The position numbers and the translations under genes are program-made. 64,000 nucleotides of DNA from Pseudofabraea citricarpa (lineage: Eukaryota > Ascomycota > Leotiomycetes > Helotiales > Dermateaceae), in assembly GCA_029641185.1 (NCBI GenBank), contig JAPWGK010000002.1:2418001-2482000 (forward strand), read 5' to 3'. The notes beneath the pieces are model-generated. The model was not told the DNA's origin and made no database searches. It saw only the letters and a program-made list of their open reading frames with translations. Positions within the stretch are counted from its first letter, which is position 1, and each line of letters opens with the position of its first letter. Of this stretch, positions 1 through 11,100 are shown one piece after another.

Positions 1-340
1 GAACAGGCAGACGAAGAAGAGGAGGAACCGCGGGCTAGCATCCCACCAGAGCTGTTGACGAGGCTGCTCCATGAGTTCTTCCAAAAGGAGGGCACACGGG
101 TTGGTAGTGGGGCCAATGCAGCTATTGGGAAATATATCGATGTGTTTGCGCGCGAGAGTCTAGCTAGATGTGTTTGGCTGAAGGCTGACAAGGCACACAA
201 CGAGGGAATGTTGGACAATGGATTCTGCGAGGTTGCTACTCATAAATTCAATTTGTATAGGACAGTTTCAGCTAACTGTTTATTCTTTTTAGGTTGAAGA
301 TTTAGAGAAGCTAGCCCCTCAGCTCTTACTGGATTTTTGA
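1..340 (+). CDS. CENP-X / MHF2 histone-fold protein, 3' part
   Basis: This is the C-terminal part of a CENP-X (MHF2, Stra13) homologue. In that family the small histone-fold protein pairs with CENP-S/MHF1 at kinetochores and in the Fanconi/FANCM DNA-repair complex. Exons are 1-231 and 293-340, with a 61-bp intron (GTTGCT...TTTTTAG) that leaves the frame intact. The visible protein has an acidic stretch (DEEEEE), then the histone-fold segments PPELLTRLLHEFF and AAIGKYIDVFARESLAR. It ends EVEDLEKLAPQLLLDF, the hallmark CENP-X C terminus. The N terminus lies outside the window, so the start codon cannot be given. Nothing looks broken. The match to the family C terminus is close and the call is firm. 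Confidence 0.9.
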
Positions 341-2911
341 GAAACGTTTCACCAAGCAGAACGAAAATATACCTAAGAAGACGGCATAATGGCTGCGGCT
401 GCCTACCAAATATACCATGGAGGACCTCAATTGCACATTTTTAGGCGAGCCAAGGCGGCGAGAGAGAGGGCCTTGTTTCTAGGGGAGAACAAATGTTCTT
501 CTGTCCCAATTCCTACAAATTCCGACCAGCAATATTTTAAGCTCGACAGCTTGCATCAAATCATCAAGCCGGCAAATTTTGCAAGTACCAGCGATGAAGA
601 TTTGGACAGTAACTTGGATCTCGAGCTTGTCCTTTGCTTGTCCCTCCAGTGAGTTTACGACTTTTCGACACGGAGTTTGCATTAGCATGTTAACTCATCA
701 GCACGAATTTGGGTTCCTGTCAACCACCATCTGATGCTCGATTATCCCGCCGTCTACACTGTTGTGGAACAAGTATAGAGATCATAAGGACAATCGGACT
801 GTTCAAGTGATATGCGTGTGGACCTCGAAGGTCTTGGGAGATTTAGGCAGTGCTGAGAATAACCATGAAGGTTACCGCTGTGGCTTTCGTGGCTGACCCC
901 TCTATCCCATGGACGCAAAGTAAATTACGTAGGAAACAGGTCAGTCGAAGTGGTGCATCATGGTGTATGTATGGGCTACATTCGAAGCTTCTACAATCGT
1001 GCTTTGTCGTGGTATCAGTCGCGCCAATCGCTTCGATAATCTGTTTGGACATCCGCTGTGAGGTGTGCGTTCTCGATATTGGTGATTGGACGTGCCGTGC
1101 TTCTCTGAGGATGATGAATGGAAGATCCACCCTCATCTAAACCTTTACCCGACTCGATGCCGTAGTTGAAAGCCATGCATACTGATACTTTTACCCCGTC
1201 AGCGTTTGCGTTTGCATGAACGACACAATTTGCACATTTTTGCTGGAAGTCTACCCAGGTGTATCCTGTGGGTTGCGAGCCCTTTATACCAGACTACATA
1301 AAGCTGCAGACACAATGAGCTACTTCACACAGACTCTGAGGGAATTTCTTGCAGATGATGCTGCTCATCAGACACTCTGAAGAGGGTTGGGACCGTTGGG
1401 TTGTGGGGGAGAGAGTTATTTGATTGGATCTCGGCCGCCAAGGGATCCTCAGCAAGGAAATCTAAATACTTTATCTTTATTCCAATTCAGCGGGTATGTC
1501 TGCCGCCATAACCCCGTTTCTGGATCTGGAAGCTTCTCATTCTTCCGTTCTGGCCGGTTGAGATTGTTGAAGTTGAGATACGGATTCGCTCTTGGGTACT
1601 CACAGTCATCTCAAATCCGTCGCAACTTCGACCTCATCCTGTCATCTGAATCACCTATACTCGCATCGTATTTACCGCTCCAGCTCAAAATAGTCTGTAC
1701 AGTACCAGGCCTGGCTGATACATCCTCAGGTTCTCAAGCAGAACTCCCAAGCCTCATCTCTGGGGTCGGATGGTACTTTGAATGTTTAATCTCGATACGA
1801 TGTTTGACATGCGACATGGCAGCGGTGTGATTCGTCCCATAGATCTGCGCAAAAGACCAAATGGCAGCCCTCGGTCCTCGACATCCGAACTTTGCAGTCT
1901 CTGCGATGTATGAATTAAAGTTTGGGCGGTTTGGTTCTGTCATCTGGTGGTTGCTTGGGAGGGTTCGAATGGAGCAGCCAGAATGGACCCTGCTGTGAAA
2001 CTGGCACCGTTTGGGGCGTGTCGCGGGATGAAGCACATCCGTGCTTCACATTCCGCTCGCTTAACCGGATTCTGCTTCATGCGGTCTTGTCAGTGTGCGA
2101 ATGCACGGCCTGACAGGTCACCATCGGACTGAAATTGGGGAGTTGAGATTAGACGCACCGGGCGAAGGATTTATTGATTTGGGCATCTTGCGAGTAGGGG
2201 TCGTGGGTTGTATTGCGAAAACCCGAGGCGAACTTGGCAGCGAGAACAACGGGCATTGCAGCACTATGCGCAGGGCTGGCTTTGCCTTACCACTATGGCT
2301 TTATGGCTTTAGGGCTTCCAGACGCAAAAGAAGCTTAAAATAAGGCTCTGCTGGGCTCTGGGCTGCTGGTTGCAGGCTGCGGGCTGTCGTCTAACCTCCT
2401 GTTGTGCCATCCCATCCAATCTTCGGCTAAGCGCCCTTGTCAGTCACTTTGTCCCTCGCTTCGGTTTGAGGGAACGGTCAAAACGCGTTTCGATGAACAG
2501 CTTACTCCGTATTATTCACAACTAAGCTCATCCTGTGCCTGCCCAGTGCCTACCTTGCATGTCCGAGTCGCAGGCCAGGACCAGAGCCCCAAGCTCATCA
2601 CAGCTCTTGATCCGATGGGCAACCAGGGGGCTGTGTTAGAGTTGGCGATCATTCTCCCAGATCCCACTTTCTTATTTATGCCCTGCCTGCCCCCCGAGTC
2701 TGCTCTTGGCTTCTACTCATTATTCTCTATTCTTCTTCTACTTCCTAAGAAACTGGTTCTCTTTCGTCTCTTTAACTCACTCACTTTATTAAATACCTAT
2801 TCTCTAATTGTCGGCCAGTACGACACACAGCGCTAGTCGCCCTATTATCATTCACTCAACCACATTCATTATTTGAGAAGAGTCCTTTTTTTCCACATAC
2901 CCATCATCAAT
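341..2911. other. gene-free stretch upstream of the cupredoxin gene
   Basis: About 2.6 kb without a convincing gene. Short open frames occur on both strands (for example 389-652 and 1387-1830), but none has a recognisable motif, intron structure or coding-like composition. From about 2690 to 2900 the plus strand is pyrimidine-rich (CTTCTTCTACTTCC-type tracts), which is common just upstream of transcription starts in filamentous fungi. That part is probably the core promoter of the gene starting at 2912. I see nothing else. Confidence 0.5.
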
Positions 2912-3687
2912 ATGCAATTCACAAGCTTCGCCGTCGCCGCCTTGAGCATTGGCAGCGCCATTGCCCAAAGTAAGTTGGAACGGCAAGGAATTGAGAGGAG
3001 CCATCACTAACAGTAAATAGCCGGTGTCACTGTCCACGTCGTCAAGGTCGGAGGATCCAATGGATCATTAACATTCTCGCCCGACAACGTTGCTGCCGCA
3101 GTTGGAGATATGGTCCAGTTCCAATTCGGACCAAAGAACCACAGTGTCGCACAGTCAACATTCGATGCACCATGTGCGCCCAGTGCAGCCAACTCAAACG
3201 TCACTGGCATGTTCTCCGGATATATGCCAGTTGATGCAGCTGCCACCGACGCCCCAACATACACAATAATGGTCGCCAACACTACCCCAATGTGGCTTTA
3301 CTGCACACAAGCAAAGCATTGCCAGAACGGAATGGTCATGGTTATCAATGAAGCGTAAGACTCCCCAACTCCCCGCAACTGGGATAAACTGTGGACATGT
3401 ACTGACTATGCATCAGACCCGCAAAGAACGCTTCCCGCACTCTTGCCAACTACAAGTCTCTCGCAGCCAAGGCAACCGCCAACATCGCACCATCTGCAAC
3501 CACCAACGGCACCAGTGGAAGCACCAGCGGATCTGGATCTGGAACTGGCAGCACCAGCGGATCCGGAACCTCTGGATCTGGCTCAGGCCTCAACAACAGC
3601 ACCTCCAGCGCCATCACGTCATTCAAGGCTTCCGAGGCTCTCAGCCTTGGAGGTTTCTTGGCTGTTGGTATGGCTCTGTTCTTCTAG
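2912..3687 (+). CDS. GPI-anchored extracellular cupredoxin-like protein
   Basis: Three exons (2912-2969, 3021-3354, 3417-3687), with introns of 51 and 62 bp that preserve frame. The product has a signal peptide (MQFTSFAVAALSIGSAIAQ), then a plastocyanin-like cupredoxin domain of about 110 residues. That domain includes FGPKNHSVAQSTFDAPC and WLYCTQAKHCQNGMV, which supply the His-Cys-His-Met type copper ligands of the family. A Ser/Gly/Thr-rich low-complexity stalk (repeats of TSGSGSG) follows. The C-terminal hydrophobic tail GGFLAVGMALFF after a small-residue stretch is typical of a GPI-attachment signal. Fungal members of this class (extracellular serine-rich proteins) sit on the cell wall; their physiological role is mostly unknown. 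The gene looks intact. Confidence 0.9.
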
Positions 3688-4361
3688 ATGGAGTCGCCAG
3701 TCTTGTTTCTGTTTTGGTTTCAGGTTGGGCGGAGTAGAGAGGAAACGGAGTAGATCTTCAACCAGTATATATGCGTTGTGTAATATTGCCTCTTCTTCGT
3801 CGTTTCGTGGCTTGGGAGAGCGAAAGCTTCATTTGTGTGTCCATTTTTATTTCTGATGTGTGCTATTGTTTCGTGTGTGCTCTTGGTCTTCCACTTGGTT
3901 GGTCCTCGTGCTACATCTAGGTAGATCCGCGCTTGATGACGCGAGGGAGAAAAAGAAAAATAGAAGTCTTATGATGGGTTATGACCTACAAAGAGTATAA
4001 TTTGTTCTCCGTGCTTTTACGTCTCTCGTGCTCTTGATTTGTGGTGAACTGTGAAAATAAAACAGCGACTCTTTTGCTTCGCTTTGCACCTTGAAACCTT
4101 TCCTTACATCCTCCCAAGGCCTCCTAATAGCTTGGCGACACACCTCTCTTTCACCCATTCCAAAGATGTGGAATCTTGATCTCCGTGCTCTCCTTGAACT
4201 TTTCTCTTGATGAATTGTTGTCATTGACTTTTTGATTTTACTTTATCCTTTTCATACACCCATCCTTCCCAAGATTTCCAAATAGCATAGTGATACAATT
4301 CCCCATCCCGATAGCTAAACATGACAGCATTGAAACCCAGACCCGGACTACTATTACATCA
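3688..4361. other. convergent intergenic region
   Basis: About 670 bp between the 3' ends of the cupredoxin gene (+) and the cytochrome b5-like gene (-). It should hold both 3' UTRs. No gene, repeat or RNA is recognised. Confidence 0.5.
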
Positions 4362-5202
4362 TTATGCAGCAGGAGCAGGAGGAGGGCTTCTCTTCTTCCT
4401 ACCAGCCTGGGCCTTCGCACACAGCGTCGGGGCCGGGCCCTTGGTCTCCCAGCCCTTCTCACGTTTGACCATGCCGACCTTGGTATACTTGGGCGACTTG
4501 CCAAAGAAGTCGGTCCAGTGCCTGAGAGCCTTATCGACCTCGTACGCCGCTTTCTTGCGCTCCTGCTGCTTCAGCATCTTCAGCTGCCCGCTCGTGTACA
4601 ACGCATCGACCTCCGGGTCGTCGAGCGGCAGGAACATCTCCTCGACGCCGCGCATGTCCGGCGTGATGTCGACGTCGAAGCAACTCGTCACGAACCCGCG
4701 CGATGCGTCGGCGCCTGCGAAGAAGTGATATGACCCGCCTGGCCCATAGTGTCTGCGCCCTGCCGTCACGTCGTAGATGGTCCCGTTGATGGCGAGGTAG
4801 ACGGGTAGCTCGGGGTTGGTGCCATCGTACTTTTTCAGATCCGCATCCGTGATGGCTTGCGGTCCGTTCTGTTTTACATGCGCTGTTAGCTCTCTATTCC
4901 TTACGTGCTGTCGCATGTAGACGGAGTAGACTTACTATCCAGGACTTGATCACATCAACGCGAGTGAACCGCGGGCGTTTGGCATTCCAGACAAACGAAT
5001 CTCCCGTTACGAAGTAGCTGAGTGCGGATGAAGCAAGCAGGATGAAGACGACACTCCGTGCTATATCGAGGAACGAGAATGGTGAGTAGTCTTCTGCTTT
5101 CGCAAGCTCGGCCGGCGAGAGTTTCTTGCTCTTCTCCTTAACGTCGACTTCGACTTTCTTCTCCTTCTCGCTCGGGGCGGCTCTTTGGCGTACTTCAGAC
5201 AT
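4362..5202 (-). CDS. Dap1/PGRMC-like cytochrome b5-domain membrane protein
   Basis: Two exons on the minus strand (5202-4936 and 4868-4362) with a 67-bp phase-0 intron. The protein is about 257 aa. The N terminus is charged (SEKEKKVEVDVKEKSKK), and one membrane segment lies near residues 50-68 (RSVVFILLASSALSYFV). A cytochrome b5-like heme/steroid-binding domain follows, with PVYLAINGTIYDVTAGRRHYGPGG and SYHFFAGADASRGF. These are the signature stretches of the membrane-associated progesterone receptor (MAPR) family. The Tyr-based heme ligands used by MAPR proteins are present (IYDV, HYGPGGSY). Yeast Dap1 of this family supports Erg11 and sterol synthesis at the ER. The C terminus is Lys-rich and ends in Pro/Ala repeats. 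Confidence 0.88.
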
Positions 5203-5452
5203 CTTGGTCTTTCTTCCTCTGCTACGATACGGTAAAGTATGAAGGGAAAAGGACAGATGTGGAGAAGTTGCGTGTTGAGGGGAGCAGTGGTTTATTTTAA
5301 GCCTCGGCCTCGCGGATCGTCATTTGTTGCTAGCCTCGTTGAACCACAGCCACTGGATTACGAAGTTGGAACTGCCGGCTGGGTAAAGATTATCTTTTAT
5401 CGCAATCGGGTTTCTGGAATGGTGAAAGGAGACGGTGTCCGTGAAAGAGAGA

Positions 5453-5485
<33 letters not shown>

Positions 5486-6085
5486 CTGTATAGTCCAGGT
5501 GTCTCAGGTAAAGTATAGCAATCCATCCGCTGGCTAAATCAATGCCTTGGGTTCCTTCATCCGCACAACTATCATCTGACCAACTGATTATTGTTGCAAG
5601 CAATTAGAGTACGTAGTCGTATCGGATTTCTCGCTATTCTGATTGCGAGGTCTAATTGCATAACGAGACTGGATAAATACGGCTGCAAATGCTGCATGGT
5701 GGCCATTGTGTCATTTCAGGTTGCGATAAGTTCCCCCTTCGCTATGCTTATCAACTCTCCGACCCAGTAACATCACAATGCACTTTTATCGCACTTCACA
5801 TCATTCTTGACCTCGTAGATGATATGTCAATGATAAAATAGAGTTGCATGTTTGTGCATTTGTCCGTAAAGTTCACTTTTGTAAGGTCATTGCTCCTCAT
5901 GACGCCCATCAGGTTTGGGTCACATATTTGTGTTGCAGAAGCACTTCGATTGGATATGCTACACCGAAAAAACATCCGAAAAACCCATTGTAAATGCCCA
6001 TACCATGCCCTCCATCCGCCACATCTACCCCATGGTTGATTTCGAAGGGAGAGTGGTCATGTCATCGTAGAATCGAGGATCGAAT
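5203..6085. other. intergenic region between the b5-like gene and eS25
   Basis: About 880 bp. It holds the promoter of the Dap1-like gene (minus strand, start at 5202), a long TA microsatellite (annotated separately) and the 3' region of the eS25 gene. No additional gene is supported. Confidence 0.5.
5455..5485. repeat. (TA)n microsatellite
   Basis: About 15 uninterrupted TA units, roughly 255-285 bp upstream of the start of the Dap1-like gene. Such tracts are length-unstable and can act as a flexible promoter element, but no function can be inferred from sequence alone. Confidence 0.95.
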
Positions 6086-6661
6086 TTATTCTGCGTCAGC
6101 GATCGCACGGGCTGATTGTATGTTAGCAGCTGGTCTTGTTGAATGCTGTATCTAATCTGGGCTACATACTGTAGATCTGCATCTTGCTGTGTCCAACAAC
6201 CTTCTTGATTTGTCCCTTCTCCTCCAAGTCTGCCAAACATCTGCGTGCTAATGATCCGTTGATCTTTAGTCTGTCGACAAGAGTGGCGACTGTGATGAGA
6301 CGGTATGATTGAACATCTTTGTAAAGCTTGTCAGAGGTGGCCTTGTCGAGGATGACGGCGTGTTGGGCCTTGTCCTTGACTGTTGAACGAATGATCAGCT
6401 TATGCTTCCTGGCTGCAATTTCCAATATCACTCAGGGCAAGATTCCATACCCTTTCCCTTCGACCACTTCTTCTTTTGCTTCTTTGCGCCGGTGTTTGCT
6501 GGTGCCTGCGATTGCTATCAGTATGATGTTGCAATTGTGGTTATTCTCGAGTGGGGTAAGGCGACGAGGAGCACGACGACAGAACGGGTTCCGCAGCTCG
6601 TGGATATATATCGCCCAGGTGATTGGGAAAATTCGAGGAAAGCATAGGGTCAACATACCAT
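6086..6661 (-). CDS. rps25: 40S ribosomal protein eS25
   Basis: Four exons on the minus strand: 6661-6659, 6505-6451, 6379-6170 and 6111-6086. The first exon is only the ATG, followed directly by a GTATGT donor. Introns are 153, 71 and 58 bp and all phases agree, giving 97 aa. The product has the Lys-rich N terminus KKQKKKWSKGKVKDKAQHAV, then SYRLITVATLVDRLKINGSL and LADLEEKGQIKKVVGHSKMQ, and ends YTRAIADAE. This is the ribosomal S25 family (winged-helix protein of the small subunit). It is divergent to uS7, with 239 bp between the two ATGs, so co-regulation is likely. No snoRNA C/D boxes could be made out in the introns. Confidence 0.95.
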
Positions 6662-6900
6662 GATGAACGAGTTGTGATGTTATCGAAGTCGTTGTCGTTG
6701 GCTTTCAGAAATTCGCTGAGTTCCTTCCCAGGAATCACGCTTAGGGTCGAGGGTTGAAGCCCTCGCGTATCTCGCTAGCCCGACTTAGCCTAGCTCGGTT
6801 AGCGCCCCAATTTTGAAAACCATCGCGAACTTCGAAATTCATATTGAACCGAGAACGATTTTGACCAGCACCAACATCATCGCCAACCAATACCGCCAAC
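6662..6900. promoter_or_regulatory. bidirectional ribosomal-protein promoter with telobox-like site
   Basis: This 239-bp region separates the divergent ATGs of eS25 (6661, minus) and uS7 (6901, plus). It contains TTAGGGTC at 6741-6748; its reverse complement GACCCTAA matches the RCCCTAA-type telobox. Tbf1-family factors bind that box at ribosomal-protein genes in several fungi. A perfect 6-bp inverted repeat (CGAGGG / CCCTCG around a 6-bp loop) lies directly beside it at 6748-6765. A CCAAT pentamer is near 6887. The functional assignment is inference from motif and position. Confidence 0.55.
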
Positions 6901-7766
6901 ATGTCTGACAGCGGAGATATTGAGGTCGAGGCCGTCGACGGATACCAAGTTCTTCCTAAGGAGGTCGTTAGTGAGATTGGCAGCATCAAGCTGTTCAACA
7001 AATGGTAGGGAATCCCCCGCGCGCCTTGGGCAAAGACAATGTACTGATTCTTAATTGCAGGTCATACGAGGATGTCGAGATCCGTGATATCTCATTGACG
7101 TAAGAACCCCTTCTGCGAGCCAGTGGACGAAGAAATAGACGGGGGAGGCAATTGGAGGATTTTGAGCAGCATACGACCAAGCGATCTCGTTGCTAACATG
7201 AAATTTGCAGCGATTATATCCAAATCCGTGCACCAGTGTACATTTCCCACTCTGCCGGCCGATATGCCCAAAAGAGATTCAGAAAGGCACAATGCCCAAT
7301 CATCGAGCGTCTCACCAACTCCTTGATGATGAACGGCCGTAACAACGGAAAGAAGCTCATGGCTGTCCGCATTGTCTCCCACGCCTTCGAGATCGTACGT
7401 CAAAACAAGCCACATGAGAATGGAAAAGTAACTAATACAAAATTGTAGATTCACATCATGACCGACCAAAACCCCATCCAGGTTGCCGTTGATGCTATCG
7501 TCAACTGCGGTCCCCGCGAAGACAGCACCCGTATTGGATCTGCTGGTACCGTCCGTCGTCAAGCCGTTGATGTTTCCCCTCTTCGCCGTGTCAACCAGGC
7601 CATTGCTCTCCTCACCATCGGTGCCCGTGAAGCCGCTTTCCGTAACGTCAAGTCCGTCGCCGAATGCTTAGCTGAAGAGTTGATCAACGCTGCCAAGGGA
7701 AGCAGCAACTCCTACGCCATCAAGAAGAAGGATGAGTTGGAGCGTGTCGCCAAGAGCAATCGGTAA
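6901..7766 (+). CDS. rps5: 40S ribosomal protein uS7 (Rps5)
   Basis: Four exons: 6901-7004, 7061-7099, 7211-7394 and 7449-7766. Introns are 56, 111 and 54 bp and the phases are consistent, giving 214 aa. The protein is a near-consensus eukaryotic uS7. Diagnostic pieces are [60 protein letters not shown] and [20 protein letters not shown], and it ends RVAKSNR. It sits in the head of the 40S subunit, contacting mRNA and E-site tRNA. Its introns lie early in the gene, as is usual for fungal ribosomal-protein genes. It shares a short bidirectional promoter with eS25. Confidence 0.97.
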
Positions 7767-8192
7767 AGAGTGGATGTTTGCATGGTTTGGGGTTTCGATT
7801 TGCGGTTATGGTTGGGCTACATGGATGCATTCTTGTCACGTAGATGGCTAAGCAAATGCTGATCATGAAATCAAAAAATTTCGACCTTACACTTTTCTGG
7901 GCAAGGCTTGTCTTTTTATTTTATGGCTGATACGATTTGGTGAGACGAGACAAAGTGGGAGAAAGGTGCTGGATCGAAGTCGATCATAATATCAAGGTCT
8001 TCCACATTCCTTTGGGATGTCTCAGGCGTTGCTCCATGATGCAAATAACATTCTTCCTCAATCCATATTTTGAGATTCTTCTGTGAATATAAACCTCCTT
8101 TCTTTCCCAGTAAGAAGCTCACGTGTAATACCTCTATGGACACTGAGTTGATCATCTTTAATTCAATTATTTGACGAGCAGATTCCTCAATC
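7767..8192. other. intergenic region uS7 to aspartic protease
   Basis: About 425 bp containing the uS7 3' UTR and the protease promoter. No additional gene or recognisable element. Confidence 0.5.
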
Positions 8193-9485
8193 ATGATACA
8201 ATGTATTCTATTGACAGCTGCAGTTCTGTCTTGTCATTCGTTCTCTGTTACAGCCGAGTCCACGCGTCGGGACCTCTCTGGCCTTTCAGCTCCTGGTCAG
8301 AAGATCTCCATTAGCCAGGTTATTAATCCAGACTTCAATAAAACATTGGGAGGATGGGGGCCAGCAGCATATCGATATGCCTTGTCAAAATATGGCATTA
8401 ATGTTCCGATAACGAATGAAAAAGTCGGAACACTCAAGGGGAGCGTGGCTGCAAATCCCGGCTACGCAAATTATGACCGAGAATACCTATCGCCAGTCTC
8501 CATTGGTAATCCTCCGCAGACCTTGCTTCTCGACATCGATACTGGTTCGGCTGACTTGTAAGTTGCTTTTACTGTCCATGATAGCAGTACTGACAAGCCC
8601 AGATGGGTCTTCTCCCAAGAGACTCCCAGAGTATCTGTTGCAACAGGCAAGGCAATCTACAATGCGACCAACAGCTCATCGTCGAGATTTGTTCCAGGCG
8701 CTACGTGGTCTATAACATATGGCGACGGCAGCTCGTGTGGTGGTTCGGTTTTCACTGATACAGTGACTATCGGTCCACTATCAGTGCCAAACCATCCCGT
8801 GGAATCAGCTCAAAGAGTCTCAGAACACTTTGTACAAGACGTTGTACTTTCAGGACTTGTAGGACTTTCCTTCCGTAGCGCAAACCAAATACGACCTGGC
8901 CCTCGAAATACATGGTTTGACAGTATCAAGGACTCGCTCGCTGCGCCGCTGTTCACAGCCAATCTGAAAAAGAGCGCCCCAGGGACCTATGACTTTGGGT
9001 ATATTGATTCTACAAAGTATATTGGAAATATCACTTATGTACCCATCACACCTCGCTACAGTCTCTGGGAGTTTACCTGTTCTGGATATGCGATTGGAAT
9101 GTCCAGCAGCGCAGTCCTTAATAATACACCACTCCAAGCCGTTGCCGACACTGGAACATCCCTGTTACTTCTGCCTTCATCGATTGTAACATCATACTAC
9201 CAGCAGATCCCCAGGTCATATTTTGAATCTGCCTTCAATGCATACCTGTTTCCTTGTGCTGCTACTTTGCCGGCGTTTGTATTTGGAGTTGGCAATGCAA
9301 GACAGATGGTTCCCGGAAAGTATATGAATTATGGACAAGTTTCTTCGGATCTATGCTATGGTGGCATTCAGAGTCAGGGCTCGTTACCTTTCTCTATCTT
9401 TGGCGATATTGCTCTCAAGGCACAATTTGTTGTTTTTGATATGAATGGGCCTAGAATCGGATGGGCTAATAAAGTGACGAGTTAG
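8193..9485 (+). CDS. secreted pepsin-like aspartic protease (family A1)
   Basis: Two exons, 8193-8557 and 8603-9485, with a 45-bp intron that splits the codon just before the Trp of the active-site motif (DTGSADL/W). The product is about 415 aa. It has a signal peptide (MIQCILLTAAVLSCHSFSVTAE), a propeptide of roughly 70 residues, then a bilobal pepsin fold. The catalytic motifs are DTGSADLW (Asp near residue 116) and ADTGTSLLLLP (Asp near 304). The flap Tyr lies in SITYGDGSS, and the C terminus reads DIALKAQFVVFDMNGPRIGWA. This is an endothiapepsin/aspergillopepsin-type secreted acid protease for protein degradation outside the cell. No GPI signal is seen and the gene appears intact. Confidence 0.93.
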
Positions 9486-9858
9486 CTTTTATGATTCAGC
9501 TCTTAGCAAAATATCCAAGTGGTGCAAGTAGATTTACTATTAAATAAATTTAAAAGGCTAGAGCTTTAATTGAAGTGGTTCATGTTACATCGAAGATTTA
9601 GCATTTGTACATTTGCTCCTATACCAAACACCGCTGTGATCACTCACGCCTATGTAATTCAGGATCCTATATACGCCTTGGCCATCTTGTTCAAAACGAA
9701 CACTTCCACTCACCGCCTATATTTAAGCCTCGACGAGTCCGGCTTCATAACGCAAAGCTCTGAGATAACTTCTGTAACAGCGATCCTTACAGGCAACCTC
9801 GGCTCTATCGCGACGCGGGTCTTCCAACCCCTTCAGAACAGCCATGTTTAGGCATTAT
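9486..9858. other. convergent intergenic region
   Basis: About 370 bp between the 3' ends of the protease (+) and the hypothetical gene (-). It carries AT-rich 3' UTR-like sequence. No gene supported. Confidence 0.5.
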
Positions 9859-10495
9859 TCAGTCCTCTTGCATCTCAGCACGGATCAATCTCTCCTCCTC
9901 TCCCATATCGTTCTCATCAGCACGACGTAGTTTCTCTTCCTCCGCTCTCTCATTGCTCTGGATGACACTTTCAATGTCGACAATTGTGCCTTGTCTTCCT
10001 TCTTTGCTGTCATCCAGCCTCTGTGCTTGTTTCCTATTGCGCTCCTCCTGAGCCTTCTTGTCCCTCTTAAACTTCTTATCCGCATCTGCCCAAGGATTAC
10101 TCGACATGACGAAAGGATTCTGGCCGGAATAGCCCGTGATAAGACATCTCCGAACCTCTGGCAGCGCAAGCAAGCCGTCGAAATTATTGCGTACTAATTC
10201 ATACTGATGCAATTCGTGGTCCTTCACGCCTTGAGTTCCCTCTGTCTGCAATCCCAAAATCTGTCAGCAATTGATACTCTTCTCTACTGAGACATTGCGG
10301 AGAGTTTCTTACCGTCCACCATACCATGCGCAGTTTCCCGGGCATCAATTGCTTCGGCACATCGCCCGTCCATGCGATCTTCAATGTCGATACCAGACTC
10401 GACCAGTATGAGTAAAGATAGCCCTCCTGTTCTTCCGGATGCGAGTCAAAGAAGATGACCGGGTTTCCGAAATCGACATTGGGTACCTTAGACAT
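9859..10495 (-). CDS. conserved hypothetical protein with charged C-terminal helix
   Basis: Two exons on the minus strand, 10495-10313 and 10245-9859, with a 67-bp phase-0 intron, giving 189 aa. I do not recognise the family. The first 17 residues (MSKVPNVDFGNPVIFFD) resemble the beginning of cyclophilin-H-type peptidyl-prolyl isomerases. The rest (YLYSYWSSLVSTLKIAW and the remainder) does not follow the cyclophilin fold. The C-terminal third is highly charged (DADKKFKRDKKAQEERNRKQ) and is predicted to be a long helix or coiled coil ending in acidic residues. An in-frame upstream ATG exists at 10528; I chose 10495 because the protein-like sequence begins there. Function unknown. Confidence 0.6.
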
Positions 10496-11100
10496 GTTGG
10501 TTGCAATTTGTTTGTCCTGGATTCTCAAGAGACTTTCCTGGGTTTATAAAGAGGATAAGAGAGGAACTGCTGCTCTTGAGCGATTATTTGGTCGGCGCCG
10601 GACGTTGCCCCATGGATGGTGGGGTCAATGCTTTCATAAGCAGGCACCCCTTCGGTTGTCGCTAAAATGCCGTCCCATCCCTTAGCCCCTATTCGTTTAC
10701 CGAGACTCTATTAAGTCCAGATCTAATATTGATGGCAATTTCATTCGCAGTCAATTATCAACAATGCTTACGTGCTCTATCCTGCAGCTCTATGAATGAT
10801 TTTTGAGATCTACTGATTCGTTTCTAAGGAAAGCTTTCGCTCTTCTGATCAGGGATGTACTGCACCTTTCAATAGGCAACCAGCGAGAAGATGTGTGAAC
10901 GTAAAGATCTGAAGAGTTTTCTCTCGCCAAGTAGATGGCATGGCGTTTGTTCACGCCGGACAACTAAGCTTGTTGGCTAAGTTTTGAGCACATGATAAAC
11001 TGATCGTCATATGTAAATTCGGGAATCATGCGTCATTGCATCATTGCATCATTGCGGATGCTAAATTTAGTCTTGAAAGTATATAATCTTTAATAATATC
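10496..11100. other. intergenic region upstream of the hypothetical gene
   Basis: About 600 bp holding the promoter of the minus-strand hypothetical gene and the 3' region of the amidase gene. A short imperfect tandem repeat of CATTGCAT (about 2.6 copies) lies at 11033-11056. No gene seen. Confidence 0.5.

Noticed and set aside
389..652. 87-codon open frame after the CENP-X gene
   Set aside because: No motif, no plausible promoter spacing, and it lies in the expected 3' UTR/intergenic zone. A comparable frame is open on the other strand.
1955..1980. T-loop-like GGGTTCGAATGG sequence suggesting a tRNA
   Set aside because: No A-box, anticodon stem or complementary acceptor stem could be built around it on either strand.
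2402..2836. 144-codon open frame upstream of the cupredoxin
   Set aside because: It overlaps the pyrimidine-rich promoter tract. Its Leu/Ser/Phe-rich translation is what such tracts give by chance.
5239..5526. Open frames over the TA microsatellite (poly Tyr-Ile)
   Set aside because: They arise from the TA repeat itself.
6506..6658. Possible intronic snoRNA in eS25
   Set aside because: No C box (RUGAUGA) paired with a D box; the CTGA seen is the splice branch-point context.
11033..11056. CATTGCAT tandem repeat near the amidase 3' end, considered as a CRISPR-like or regulatory repeat
   Set aside because: Only about 2.6 short copies with no spacers; a small microsatellite-type duplication.
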